Origin: Woeseiaceae bacterium
GTDB lineage: Bacteria > Pseudomonadota > Gammaproteobacteria > Steroidobacterales > Woeseiaceae
NCBI GenBank assembly: GCA_024640345.1
Contig: JAHEFD010000020.1
Location: 1-39,982 of the forward strand
Length of the DNA: 39,982 nt
Direction of reading: 5' to 3'
Positions 25,728 through 34,080 of this stretch are shown piece by piece. The notes under the pieces are model-generated. The model was not told where the DNA came from. It worked only from the letters and a program-made list of their open reading frames with translations, and searched no databases. The position numbers and the translations under genes were made by a program. Each line of letters starts with the position of its first letter. Position 1 is the stretch's first letter.

Positions 25728-27755
25728 CTACTTCTCCCGAATCACATTAATCGATTCGAGTGCGGACAGGTATTCCTCAACGATCTCCAGCGGTACCGGC
25801 CCCAACTCGGCCGTCAACCAGTCGCGAATATCACTGACCGTTCGACGCCCATCGACGAAATTCAACGCCTCATAGCTGTACTGCCCACCGTTGCCAGCGT
25901 ATCGATTCAACCTGAGCGCAGCCGTTTTATCTGCCCCGTATTTATCGCTCAGGTAGGAATAGCCGAATGCTTCCATTGGGCCCTGTATGTCCGCATTCCT
26001 CTCGTAGACAGTTTCATTTCTGTTAACGCCGCCAACGTTTGCCACCTGTGGCACCGCGACAAGCTTCTGCAGCTCACCGATAAACCCCATGGCTGCTTTG
26101 TGATCGTCTTCTGATAATGTTGCGAACGTTTCAACACTGTGGACCTTGCGACGCTCGACAGCGAAATGAATATCGCTGACAGCAATTTGATCAACACCGT
26201 CCAAACTCGCACGGCGTTGCAATAGATCACCGCTGCGTCGCAATGCGTTACGTTCAAGCATGTCGAGTACGGCGGGCACATCATCATCGGACATATTGGC
26301 CAGGAACCAGGCACTGACTGCACCGATAAACGCTGCCCGTTTCAGCTTGGTCGGATCGATATTGGCGGCAAGGTCGTAGTTGGTATGGATATATCGGTCT
26401 GGCCAGTCATGCAGGTAAAGACCGGGCTTTGCCCACGTGCCTTCAAAGAAAACGTCATGATCGCTTCCCATGTCCAGGTCTTCCATCAGGGCCATCAGGG
26501 GTTCTTTTCCACCCTCCGGCGCATTAAGTGGAAAATCGACTTGGTCGCCACTCGCGAATGCTTCGGTCTGCTCGTTTACGAAATGACCGATCTCGTGGCC
26601 GAGGTCGCTGACGAACGAGGGCACGCTGATCGGGCCACCCGAAATACGAAAGACGGATTTGGTGACCGGTCCGCCGCCGACCATATCCATATGAATGTTC
26701 GCTTTAATACGAGACGTGTCTTCATGCTGTGACAGGTAAATAATGCTGCCTTCGATTTCCGTCGGCCACAGGAAACGAATCGTTCGTGACGGTCGGGGCA
26801 GGATTCCATTTTTGACCAGGTTGTTCAGCGACCTCGCGGTTTCAAGAATGGACACGCAACCGGATGCATTGTCATTGGCGCCGGGTCGCGGGTGATCAAG
26901 GTGGCAGGTTAAATGGATTTCTTCGTCTGCATGGTCGGTACCGCGAATCGCGGCTGTCGCGAACCCGTACTCTCCCGTCTGATGACTGGCATCGACTTCG
27001 GCGTGCAGAACAATTTCTTCTCCGTTTGCCATTCGCTCCTGCAACTTCCTCGCCTCACCCAGCGAAATCATGAAACCGAAAGACTTTGTTTTTGGAAAAC
27101 TGTCCAGGTGACCCCAGCGAACGAGCCGATCATCTTCTTTCCACCAGGCCGATCGCTGATTAGGTGCGTAAGAGATAATTCCCGCAGCGCCGAGTTCGCC
27201 CACTGCTCGCTCCACAACACTTTCCGGCTGGCTGGATGTGAGCACCAGTTTTCCACGGACATTCTTGCCGTCGTAATCAGAAGCTGAAGTACCGGCGCCG
27301 ATATCAACCAGCGTTGTTGTCGATTCACCAGACAAGCTGTCCTGCGCCAACGACAATGGGACGGAGCTCCAGTCGCCGAGGCGTCGCTTGCGCACGAATT
27401 CACCGTTCACTTCGGCGAGTTCCCACAACTCCGCGAAACGCACGTTCCATACCGGCCGGGACTTTTGTGTTCCGAACATCGTTTTGCTATCCGCCGGATA
27501 CGTGAGGCGTTCAACGTCATCCAACCCGTATGATTCAAGCATTCGCAGAATATGGTCTGTGGCCTCGGCAAACTGATCGCTAGCCCGCATCCGGTGCTGC
27601 AACGTTATCGTGTCTAGATTCCGTTTCGCAGCCTCGCCGGAAGTCTCCTCCGCGATCTGCTTCAGTACGCTCTCCGGGACAATTTCCCTGAGATCGGCCC
27701 ATGCCGGAACCACGAAGGTCAGCGCGACAACAGCAGACATGAGCTTTGTTTTCAT
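25728..27755 (-). CDS. M28-family zinc peptidase with PA domain, exported
   Basis: A 675-residue protein with a signal peptide (to about residue 20, PAWA). A protease-associated insert lies at ~145-255 (VDIGAGTSASDYDGKNVRGKLVL). The two-zinc M28 site is visible: His285 in CHLDHPRPG, Asp295 in GANDNASG, Glu333/Glu335 in PTEIEGS, Asp357 in HMDMVGG and a late His in DRYIHTNYD. M28 enzymes are aminopeptidases or carboxypeptidases acting on extracytoplasmic peptides. A C-terminal region of about 180 residues beyond the peptidase core has no family I can name. The ATG has AGGGG formed by the tail of the upstream M24 gene, whose stop is 11 bases before, so the two are one operon. Confidence 0.9.
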   Translation of the reverse strand: MKTKLMSAVVALTFVVPAWADLREIVPESVLKQIAEETSGEAAKRNLDTITLQHRMRASDQFAEATDHILRMLESYGLDDVERLTYPADSKTMFGTQKSRPVWNVRFAELWELAEVNGEFVRKRRLGDWSSVPLSLAQDSLSGESTTTLVDIGAGTSASDYDGKNVRGKLVLTSSQPESVVERAVGELGAAGIISYAPNQRSAWWKEDDRLVRWGHLDSFPKTKSFGFMISLGEARKLQERMANGEEIVLHAEVDASHQTGEYGFATAAIRGTDHADEEIHLTCHLDHPRPGANDNASGCVSILETARSLNNLVKNGILPRPSRTIRFLWPTEIEGSIIYLSQHEDTSRIKANIHMDMVGGGPVTKSVFRISGGPISVPSFVSDLGHEIGHFVNEQTEAFASGDQVDFPLNAPEGGKEPLMALMEDLDMGSDHDVFFEGTWAKPGLYLHDWPDRYIHTNYDLAANIDPTKLKRAAFIGAVSAWFLANMSDDDVPAVLDMLERNALRRSGDLLQRRASLDGVDQIAVSDIHFAVERRKVHSVETFATLSEDDHKAAMGFIGELQKLVAVPQVANVGGVNRNETVYERNADIQGPMEAFGYSYLSDKYGADKTAALRLNRYAGNGGQYSYEALNFVDGRRTVSDIRDWLTAELGPVPLEIVEEYLSALESINVIREK

Positions 27756-27766
27756 TATTCGTACCC

Positions 27767-29110
27767 CTACTGAACCGGCGGAACGCGCGGGATCAGGTGC
27801 AGCTTCCGTTGCCGCCCGTCGATATACCAGGTCTTCTCTCCATCGAAGAAAGCGTCTTCCTCCAGCTGGATGCGTACAGCCTTACCCCAGCTCGCAATTT
27901 CGCTTTCTGCATACAGCTCAATCGAGTAAGCGGTATCAGGATTCATCGGATAGTCCCCGTCTCCTGGAACACCTCCCTGCTGGTCCCACATGCCAATAGT
28001 CGAACCCGCCGCATGTCCGTGATAGCCAATAGGGTGAGTATAGATCGAGGGCGTGATGCCCTCCTTCTTTGCCTGAGCCAGGGAGAGAGCGAGAATTTCG
28101 TTGCCCGTTCGTCCCGTCTTGAAATTCCCGGTCAGGATATCCTGCAGCCGATTACCGGCTGCCAGGGCGGCGCGCAGTTCTTCGGGCGCATCGGCTTCGC
28201 CTGGCTTCAGCACATAGGCGTGCTGTTGCGTGTCAGTGTTCAACCGCAGATAGGTGATGCCGAAATCCACATGCAGCAGGTCGCCGGGCAGGATCACCTC
28301 CTCGTCATAACGCTTGAGCGCCCATTCGCTCATGTCCGTCTCGGGTTGATCAGCGCGGGCAATGGATACCGATGGGTGGAACCAGGTCGTGAGTTTAAGC
28401 TCCCGAATTCTGTCCCGGTACCACCACTGCACGTCGCTCGTCGTTGTGACGCCTGGTTGAATCACGACGTCCGACAGACCCTCCGCCAGGATCTCATGAG
28501 CGATGCGAACGATCTGCTGGTAGATCGCCATTTCGTCGGGTGTGCGGGTTTCCAGCCAGCCAACAGCCAGGTTCTCCGCAGACACAACCCGATCATGCAA
28601 TCGTTCCGGCAAGGCTTCGTGAAACAGGCGAAATTCCGTCTCCGATATTCCATCTGCCAGGGCGTATGTTTCCGAGAAGTTCAGTCCGATTCGCTGCGGA
28701 TCGCGTTCCTCAATCAATCTTGCGAGGTGCGACCATTGTTCGCCGTCACGTTCCTTGTCCCAGGCCGCTTTGAAAGTCTCGCCTACGTCGTAGCGGGCGA
28801 CCGCCAGTGTTTCAAGCGGATCGCCATTTCCCGGATCAGTGATAACGAGAATTGTAGTGCGTCGTGCCGATTGCCAGGTTGATGGAAGAAAGGTACGAAG
28901 AACGGGATCCTCGTTGTATTCGCGGGAGATAATGACCCACATGTCGATGCCAGTTCGCCTCATAAGCTCGGGAAGGACGGTCTGGACACGGGTAGACAGA
29001 AGGCGATCGATGACCGCCGCACGCTCCCTCATCGGCAATATCAACGGATCGGCCAAAGCGCCCGAGCAAATCAGCATGGCCGACAGAGCCGACAGCAATA
29101 TTTTTTTCAT
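27767..29110 (-). CDS. M24-family metallopeptidase (Xaa-Pro peptidase-like), exported
   Basis: A 447-residue protein with a signal peptide (residues 1-20, SGALA) and GGGGA before the ATG. The pita-bread metal site is present: Asp282 in HVDFGI, Asp293 in NTDTQQHAY, a His in HPIGYHGHAAG (best His364), Glu398 in SIELYAES and Glu417 in QLEEDAF. The N-terminal half fits the creatinase/prolidase-type domain. Most M24 Xaa-Pro peptidases are cytoplasmic, so the export signal marks a secreted subgroup. It precedes the M28 peptidase gene by 11 bases, a coherent pair for trimming peptides outside the cytoplasm. Confidence 0.9.
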   Translation of the reverse strand: MKKILLSALSAMLICSGALADPLILPMRERAAVIDRLLSTRVQTVLPELMRRTGIDMWVIISREYNEDPVLRTFLPSTWQSARRTTILVITDPGNGDPLETLAVARYDVGETFKAAWDKERDGEQWSHLARLIEERDPQRIGLNFSETYALADGISETEFRLFHEALPERLHDRVVSAENLAVGWLETRTPDEMAIYQQIVRIAHEILAEGLSDVVIQPGVTTTSDVQWWYRDRIRELKLTTWFHPSVSIARADQPETDMSEWALKRYDEEVILPGDLLHVDFGITYLRLNTDTQQHAYVLKPGEADAPEELRAALAAGNRLQDILTGNFKTGRTGNEILALSLAQAKKEGITPSIYTHPIGYHGHAAGSTIGMWDQQGGVPGDGDYPMNPDTAYSIELYAESEIASWGKAVRIQLEEDAFFDGEKTWYIDGRQRKLHLIPRVPPVQ

Positions 29111-29387
29111 CTTATTCCCCGTGCTTTCTCATTATTGTTTCGACAATCGACGGCGACCTGTATACGTTTCCAGGCCCAGCTTTATGGCTATCCGGTTTTC
29201 AGCCGATATTACACGCCGGCGAGTAATTATGCGGGCAAGGGGCGAATCGACGGTAGTGTTGCCGCGAAAATTGCATAATCGCCCCGCATTTGACCGGCTT
29301 TCACGGCCCGGCAAACCCGATGCCCGGTGCCACAATGCCTTCCGCGACGCTATCATTCCGTTTCTGAAATCTAAAGAGGCCAGCTCA
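29111..29387. promoter_or_regulatory. Divergent intergenic region, 277 bases
   Basis: This is the longest gap between genes in the window. It separates the M24/M28 operon from the lipocalin-like gene and must hold both promoters. Short open frames in it lack a start site and family signal. I see no hairpin, RNA gene or repeat I can name. Confidence 0.4.
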
Positions 29388-29849
29388 ATGAACAGATTTG
29401 TCGTTTTCATCGTCCTGTTGTCCGCGACCGGACTTGCCAATGCGGACGTCAATCTCGATGGCGCCTATGAACGCGTTTCCCTGACCAACACGCGAACCGG
29501 TGTATCGCCTGAGTCCGCCAACCGTCGTGGACTGCTGATAATGGGGCATGGCCATTACTCGATGATGACAATGAACCCCGAGCGGCGATTCATCGAGGAC
29601 GAGGAAGTTGCGGCCATGTCCGATGAAGACCAGATCGCCTATCTGAAGGAATGGCTCGACATCAATGGCCACACCGGGCGTTACGACGCGGATGACAGCA
29701 CGCTTACCTGGTATCGGGACATCTCGGAAAACCCGCAAGAGGTCGGCACCATATCAACGCTCAATTACGAGCGTCGAGACGACCTGCTGGTCATCTGGTT
29801 CACGCTACCGAACGGCGATCGGTACGACTGGATCTGGAAAAAACTGTGA
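29388..29849 (+). CDS. Small exported lipocalin-like protein
   Basis: A 153-residue protein. The ATG at 29388 has AGAGG upstream and gives a signal peptide ending LANA (residue 19). The frame is open far upstream, but that part runs antisense to the M24 gene. The opening LDGAYERVSLTNTRTG and RGLLIMGHGHYSMMTMNPERR, with an ending NGDRYDWIWKKL, resemble the lipocalin-like domain of small secreted proteins. No ligand or enzyme can be assigned. It stands alone between two minus-strand transcription units, and a hairpin follows its stop. Confidence 0.75.
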   Translation: MNRFVVFIVLLSATGLANADVNLDGAYERVSLTNTRTGVSPESANRRGLLIMGHGHYSMMTMNPERRFIEDEEVAAMSDEDQIAYLKEWLDINGHTGRYDADDSTLTWYRDISENPQEVGTISTLNYERRDDLLVIWFTLPNGDRYDWIWKKL

Positions 29850-29855
29850 ATCGGA

Positions 29856-29874
29856 GCCAGGGCAGAACCCTGGC
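29856..29874. terminator. Hairpin between convergent genes
   Basis: A perfect 7-bp GC-rich stem (GCCAGGG / CCCTGGC) with a 5-base loop lies in the 35-base gap between the lipocalin-like gene and the end of the convergent MBL-fold gene. No T tract follows, so it is a terminator candidate rather than a certain one. Confidence 0.5.
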
Positions 29875-29884
29875 CCCGCGGTAT

Positions 29885-30757
29885 TTAATCGGCCATATCC
29901 GCGTAGGCTGCCTCGATTAGCGCAGCGGCACTGCCAATGCGTCGGCCACTCTCCCACCGCTCGTCATATTCGGCAGTCAATCCTGCGCCCTGGGCCTGTT
30001 CAAGCGACATTCCGTCACGAATCGCGGAAGCAACCCGGTCGCGAATGACCAGCATCATGTCGCGAAACGCCCGAACATCGGCAACGTTGGAGGTCACGCC
30101 GTGGCCCGGAACGATTTTCGTTTCAGCGTCCGACACCTCGATCAGCAGGTCGTATGCCTTGATCGTACCGAGAAAGCTGCCACCGTTTGCGACGTCGACG
30201 TAGGGATATGAAGTCGTGCGATAAACGTCCCCGGTATGAATCACGTTTGAGCCGGTGAAATGGACATAAACATCACCATTGGTATGTGCGCTTGGCGTCT
30301 TGAACACATGCACCGTCTCTCCGTTGATGTGAAATGACATATCGTCGGAGAATGTAACCAGCGGCGGTTCTTCTTTGTAATCTGCGACAGCCATCTGGCT
30401 GCGCACATTGTCGTGCCCAAAGATCATCGTACCCATCTTGCCGAAATTTTCGTTGCCACCGGTGTGGTCCGGGTGCATGTGAGTATTGACCAGGAAGCGA
30501 ACAGGACCATCCGATACCGTCCGCACGGCCGCCGTAATCTTGTCCGTCAGTGGCGCATACTGATCATCGATCAGGAAGACCCCATCCTCGCCCGTGAACA
30601 AACCGATATTTCCACCCATCCCCTCTATATAACTGACATTTCCGGAAACCGGGTGAACCTTCATTTCGACGCTGTCGAAATCCTGGGCAAGGGCAGCACC
30701 AAGCGTCAGCGGCAGCAAAGCTGCTGATCGGATTATGGATTGAAGGTCTATTCGCAT
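29885..30757 (-). CDS. Exported metallo-beta-lactamase-fold hydrolase
   Basis: A 290-residue protein with a signal peptide (to about residue 24, GAALA) and AGGGGA before the ATG. The metal motif is complete: NTHMHPDHTGG (His93, His95, Asp97, His98), His158 in SAHTNGD, Asp177 in IHTGDVY and a last His in VPGHG. The length and NTHMHPDHTGG style fit the broad periplasmic group near subclass-B3-like and quinoprotein-relay MBL proteins. Resistance should not be assumed, since most such enzymes act on other esters or thioesters. It is a single-gene unit, divergent from the M20 operon. Confidence 0.88.
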   Translation of the reverse strand: MRIDLQSIIRSAALLPLTLGAALAQDFDSVEMKVHPVSGNVSYIEGMGGNIGLFTGEDGVFLIDDQYAPLTDKITAAVRTVSDGPVRFLVNTHMHPDHTGGNENFGKMGTMIFGHDNVRSQMAVADYKEEPPLVTFSDDMSFHINGETVHVFKTPSAHTNGDVYVHFTGSNVIHTGDVYRTTSYPYVDVANGGSFLGTIKAYDLLIEVSDAETKIVPGHGVTSNVADVRAFRDMMLVIRDRVASAIRDGMSLEQAQGAGLTAEYDERWESGRRIGSAAALIEAAYADMAD

Positions 30758-30899
30758 CGTCGTTTCCCCTGAAATTATAATTTGCGCGATCTGGTGATCG
30801 TGTAAGCCTAGCTCAATCGGGAGGGCCGCACCAATCCCCCGTCGCCTGCGGTATTATCGGTGTCATCGATTGAACGTACCGGATCTTCAGGGGGAGACT

Positions 30900-32513
30900 A
30901 TGAAGCGCATTCTCGCAATTCTTGCTTCGACATTCGTTATGGTCACTGGCACCAGTATGGCGCAGGACGAGCCGATTGACGTCGAAGGGCCACCACCACA
31001 ACTGACGGGTTTGAAGGCCGAGGCCGCCCGGATTGTCAGCGACAAGCAGAAACTGACGCAGGAAATCGTGGACAGCCTGTTTTCCTTTTCAGAACTGGGC
31101 TTCCAGGAGTTTGAAACCCAGCGCTACGTCACGGAGATACTGGAGAGCAACGGATTCACCGTCGAACAAGGTGTGTCGGGTATGCCCAGCGCCTGGTGGG
31201 CAACCTGGGGCAGCGGCAAACCAGTCATCGCCCTCGGCTCCGACGTTGACGGAATCCCCAAGGCGTCACAAATGCCTGGCGTGACCTATCGCAAGCCTAT
31301 GATCGAAGGCGCGCCCGGGCACGGCGAGGGGCATAACTCCGGCCAGGCCGTCAACATCACGGCGGCGATTGCGGTCAAGGAAATCATGGAACGCGAGAAC
31401 CTCCCCGGAACGATCGTGCTCTGGCCCGGAATCGCCGAGGAACTTGTAGCAGCCAAGGCGTGGTTCGCGAGAGATGGCCGCTACAAGGATGTCGATGCGG
31501 TGCTGTTCACCCATGTGTCGGATTCATTGAACGTAAGCTGGGGCCAGGCAACCGGGACCGGCCTGGTATCGGTCGAATACACGTTCGACGGGACTGCGGC
31601 ACACGGTGCCGGTGATCCCTGGAAAGGCAAGAGCGCACTTGATGCCGTTGAACTAATGAACGTTGCGTGGAATTTTCGCCGCGAGCATTTGCACCCGTTA
31701 CAGCGCTCGCATTACGTCATCGTTGACGGTGGCGACCAGCCGAATGTTGTCCCGTCAAAGGCAACCGTATGGTATTTCATCCGGGAAATGACGGCGGAAA
31801 ACATTCGCGAAAACTTCGCAAAATTGCAGCGAACTGCCGAAGGCGCCGCAATGATGACGGATACGACTTTCTCTCGACGCATCATTGGCGCTGCCTATCC
31901 GCGCCACTTCAACAAACCGATTGCCGAAGCGATGTACGACAATATTCGCGCCGTCGGCATGCCGGAATGGTCGGAGGACGATCAAATATTTGCAAAGGCA
32001 TTTCAGGAATTCATGGAGGCGGACGAGATCACGGGCCTCAAGACAGAGATCGAGGATATTGGTGTCCCGCTGGAAGAACCGAAATCAGGCGGCTCCGACG
32101 ATATCGGTGATGTTTCCTGGAACGTACCAACAGTGACCTTGCGATTCCCGTCAAACGTTGACGGCAGCACCGGCCATCATTGGTCCAGCGCCATGGCAAT
32201 GGCCACACCGATCGCCCACAAAGGCGCAACCGCAGGTGCAAAAGTGGTCGCCGCAACCATGCTTGACCTGATTGAGCAGGAAGCGCTGGTCGATGCCGCC
32301 TGGACCTACTTTCGTGATGAGCAAACCGCGAATGAAACTTATGTGCCCTTCATCAGCGACACGGATAAACCGGCTATCGAAAAGAACGCGGCAATCATGG
32401 GCATGTACAAGGACAAGCTCAGGGAGTTTTATTATGATCCGTCGAAGTACGACACCTATCTCGAACAACTCGGCATCGACTACCCGCAGCTGAAAGACCC
32501 TGACGCTGAATAA
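30900..32513 (+). CDS. Exported M20-family amidohydrolase (AbgB-like)
   Basis: A 537-residue protein. The ATG at 30900 has GGGGGAG upstream and gives a signal peptide ending SMAQD (about residue 22). M20 metal motifs are GSDVDGIP (residues 113-120), GHGEGHNSG (140-148) and PGIAEE (catalytic Glu180), with a dimerisation domain around 230-350. The closest named group is p-aminobenzoyl-glutamate hydrolase subunit B and related N-acyl amino acid amidohydrolases. A C-terminal extension of about 75 residues is additional. It heads a probable three-gene operon with the arginase-like gene (25-base gap) and the VasI-like gene. A periplasmic amide-bond hydrolase is the safest reading. Confidence 0.88.
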   Translation: MKRILAILASTFVMVTGTSMAQDEPIDVEGPPPQLTGLKAEAARIVSDKQKLTQEIVDSLFSFSELGFQEFETQRYVTEILESNGFTVEQGVSGMPSAWWATWGSGKPVIALGSDVDGIPKASQMPGVTYRKPMIEGAPGHGEGHNSGQAVNITAAIAVKEIMERENLPGTIVLWPGIAEELVAAKAWFARDGRYKDVDAVLFTHVSDSLNVSWGQATGTGLVSVEYTFDGTAAHGAGDPWKGKSALDAVELMNVAWNFRREHLHPLQRSHYVIVDGGDQPNVVPSKATVWYFIREMTAENIRENFAKLQRTAEGAAMMTDTTFSRRIIGAAYPRHFNKPIAEAMYDNIRAVGMPEWSEDDQIFAKAFQEFMEADEITGLKTEIEDIGVPLEEPKSGGSDDIGDVSWNVPTVTLRFPSNVDGSTGHHWSSAMAMATPIAHKGATAGAKVVAATMLDLIEQEALVDAAWTYFRDEQTANETYVPFISDTDKPAIEKNAAIMGMYKDKLREFYYDPSKYDTYLEQLGIDYPQLKDPDAE

Positions 32514-32538
32514 GCAAAACATTATTGAGGATTGAAAC

Positions 32539-33507
32539 GTGCGATTTAGATCTCTTTTTGTCGGTAGTCTTTTAGCCCTTGCTGTGCCGCTGACTTCATT
32601 AGCGGCCGAATCAATCAAGGTCGATGTAATCAAGAATCCTTACGGCGGTGGTCGCAACGTACCGGAGTTATCGACGAATCCGGATTACATACACGCTGCA
32701 GGCCTCGAACGCCTTATCGGCGAATGGGGTGGCGAATTGATTCGGCCGGTCCAGGATATTCGCCTTAAACCTGCGCAGGAACGGCAATACGGCGAATGGA
32801 ACCGCATGGCACTGGCGAATGCGAATTTCGCCGAAGTCGTCCGCGAAGGCTTGCAGGACAACATGATTACAATCGGCCTCGAAGCGAACTGCAACGACCT
32901 TCTCGGCATGCTGGCCGGGCTCAAATACGACTCGGACGGCAACGCCCGGAAAGTCGGCCTGGTTTTCTATGATTCTCATGGTGACTTCAATGTGCCCGAA
33001 ACGACGCTGTCGGGCATGCTCGGTGGGATGCCGGTTGCAGTTGCCGCCGGCCATGCGTTACACAATTTACGCGAAACAACCGGCCTGGCTGAGCCGCTAC
33101 CCATGAGCGACATTATGTGGGGCGGAGTTCGCGACCTGGACCCGCTTGAAGCTGACCGTTTTCGTGAATACGAAGTGCGCCAGGTTTCCGTGCAGGACAT
33201 TCGCGATCTTTCGGCGAACTTTCGCAGGCAGTTTGACGAAATGGCCTCGGGAGTCGATGTGATTTACGTTCACGTGGATATGGATGTGCTCGAGCCGGAC
33301 GAAGTGCCGGGCCATCCTCTCACCGTAACCGACGGTCCGAGCAGCAAAGCCCTCGCGGCGGCTATCGGTTTAATGTTTGAAAATCCAAAAACTGTCGCAC
33401 TTGGCATCGCATCCACACCATCATTTAACAGCGACCGTGACGGTATCAGCCGGCAGGCTGCGCTGAACCTGATCGAAGGCGCGATCAACGGCGCTAAGTC
33501 CCGGTGA
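32539..33507 (+). CDS. Exported arginase-family (ureohydrolase fold) protein with altered metal site
   Basis: A 322-residue protein starting at a GTG with GAGG eight bases upstream, and a signal peptide ending SLAAE (residue 23). The ureohydrolase motifs are recognisable but changed. The DAHxDxN motif is YDSHGDFN (Asp145, His147, Asp149). The second Asp pair is VHVDMDVLEP (Asp247, Asp249), with Glu for the usual second-last Asp. The GGDHS motif that supplies a His ligand reads EANCN (112-120 region), so that His is missing, probably replaced by Cys118. The usual glutamate motif near the end reads GIASTPSFNSD. Arginase-family proteins are normally cytoplasmic, and export is unusual. It may act on another guanidino compound or have lost activity. 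Confidence 0.85.
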   Translation: MRFRSLFVGSLLALAVPLTSLAAESIKVDVIKNPYGGGRNVPELSTNPDYIHAAGLERLIGEWGGELIRPVQDIRLKPAQERQYGEWNRMALANANFAEVVREGLQDNMITIGLEANCNDLLGMLAGLKYDSDGNARKVGLVFYDSHGDFNVPETTLSGMLGGMPVAVAAGHALHNLRETTGLAEPLPMSDIMWGGVRDLDPLEADRFREYEVRQVSVQDIRDLSANFRRQFDEMASGVDVIYVHVDMDVLEPDEVPGHPLTVTDGPSSKALAAAIGLMFENPKTVALGIASTPSFNSDRDGISRQAALNLIEGAINGAKSR

Positions 33508-33560
33508 ACGATCCTGATCGGGCTCATTACTTGTTTAATTTTTCAGCGCAGGAAAAATCC

Positions 33561-34070
33561 ATGAAACTAACAATCCTCATACTGGCTCTCGTGCCCGCGT
33601 TGGCATTTGCAGGTGCGCCCGGGCCAGATTCGAAATGGACGCTCGAAACCATCGACGATTCGTCAGGATATGGATCGGCTTTAGTGCTTCGACAGGACTC
33701 AGCGACGACGATAAAGGATGAGTCGGGCAGTAATGACGTGACCCCTCAGCTTGAAATCCTCTGCTCGCCAGGTGACGGGACTCTAACCGCGAGAATCAAC
33801 TGGCACAGGTTCATCTCTTCGTTCAGCACCGAAGTTGGTTTCAAGATTGACGGCGGCCGGTTTACCTGGCTCAAGTGGAAACTCGATCCCTCGGAGCAGG
33901 TAACACTCAGCCCGTCGGTCGATGACAGTCAGAAGCTGATTGATTCGCTTAAGAACGGAGCCGCGCTGCTGGTCGAAGTGTCGCCTTATTCCCAGGGCCC
34001 GGAGACCGCGGAATTTGACCTGGCAGGTTTCGCCGATTCGCTGGATAACCTGGCAAATGAATGCCAATAG
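33561..34070 (+). CDS. Exported VasI-like protein (PF11319-type pattern)
   Basis: A 169-residue protein. The ATG at 33561 has AGGA nine bases upstream and gives a signal peptide ending LAFAGA. The mature part has the layout of VasI / type VI-associated secreted proteins: an early WTLETIDD, then LEILCSPGDGTLTARINWHRFI, FKIDGGRFTWLKWKLD, LLVEVSPYSQGPETAEFDLAGF and a final NLANEC with a Cys pair. The two Cys are placed to form a disulphide. No other type VI secretion gene is in the window, and similar stand-alone proteins are known. The function is therefore unassigned. It is the last gene after the M20 and arginase-like genes (53-base gap) and is convergent with the VOC gene. Confidence 0.7.
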   Translation: MKLTILILALVPALAFAGAPGPDSKWTLETIDDSSGYGSALVLRQDSATTIKDESGSNDVTPQLEILCSPGDGTLTARINWHRFISSFSTEVGFKIDGGRFTWLKWKLDPSEQVTLSPSVDDSQKLIDSLKNGAALLVEVSPYSQGPETAEFDLAGFADSLDNLANECQ

Positions 34071-34080
34071 ACTTTAACGA

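Noticed and set aside
27746..28882. 378-residue plus-strand open frame
   Set aside because: It lies antisense to the M24 peptidase gene, whose frame has a signal peptide and complete metal ligands.
29885..30757. Antibiotic-resistance beta-lactamase call for the MBL-fold proteins (also 7021-8010)
   Set aside because: The metal motif is shared by many hydrolases of this fold and no residue pattern visible here proves lactamase activity.
33561..34070. Type VI secretion locus suggested by the VasI-like protein
   Set aside because: No sheath, Hcp, VgrG, TssM or ClpV gene is present in the window.
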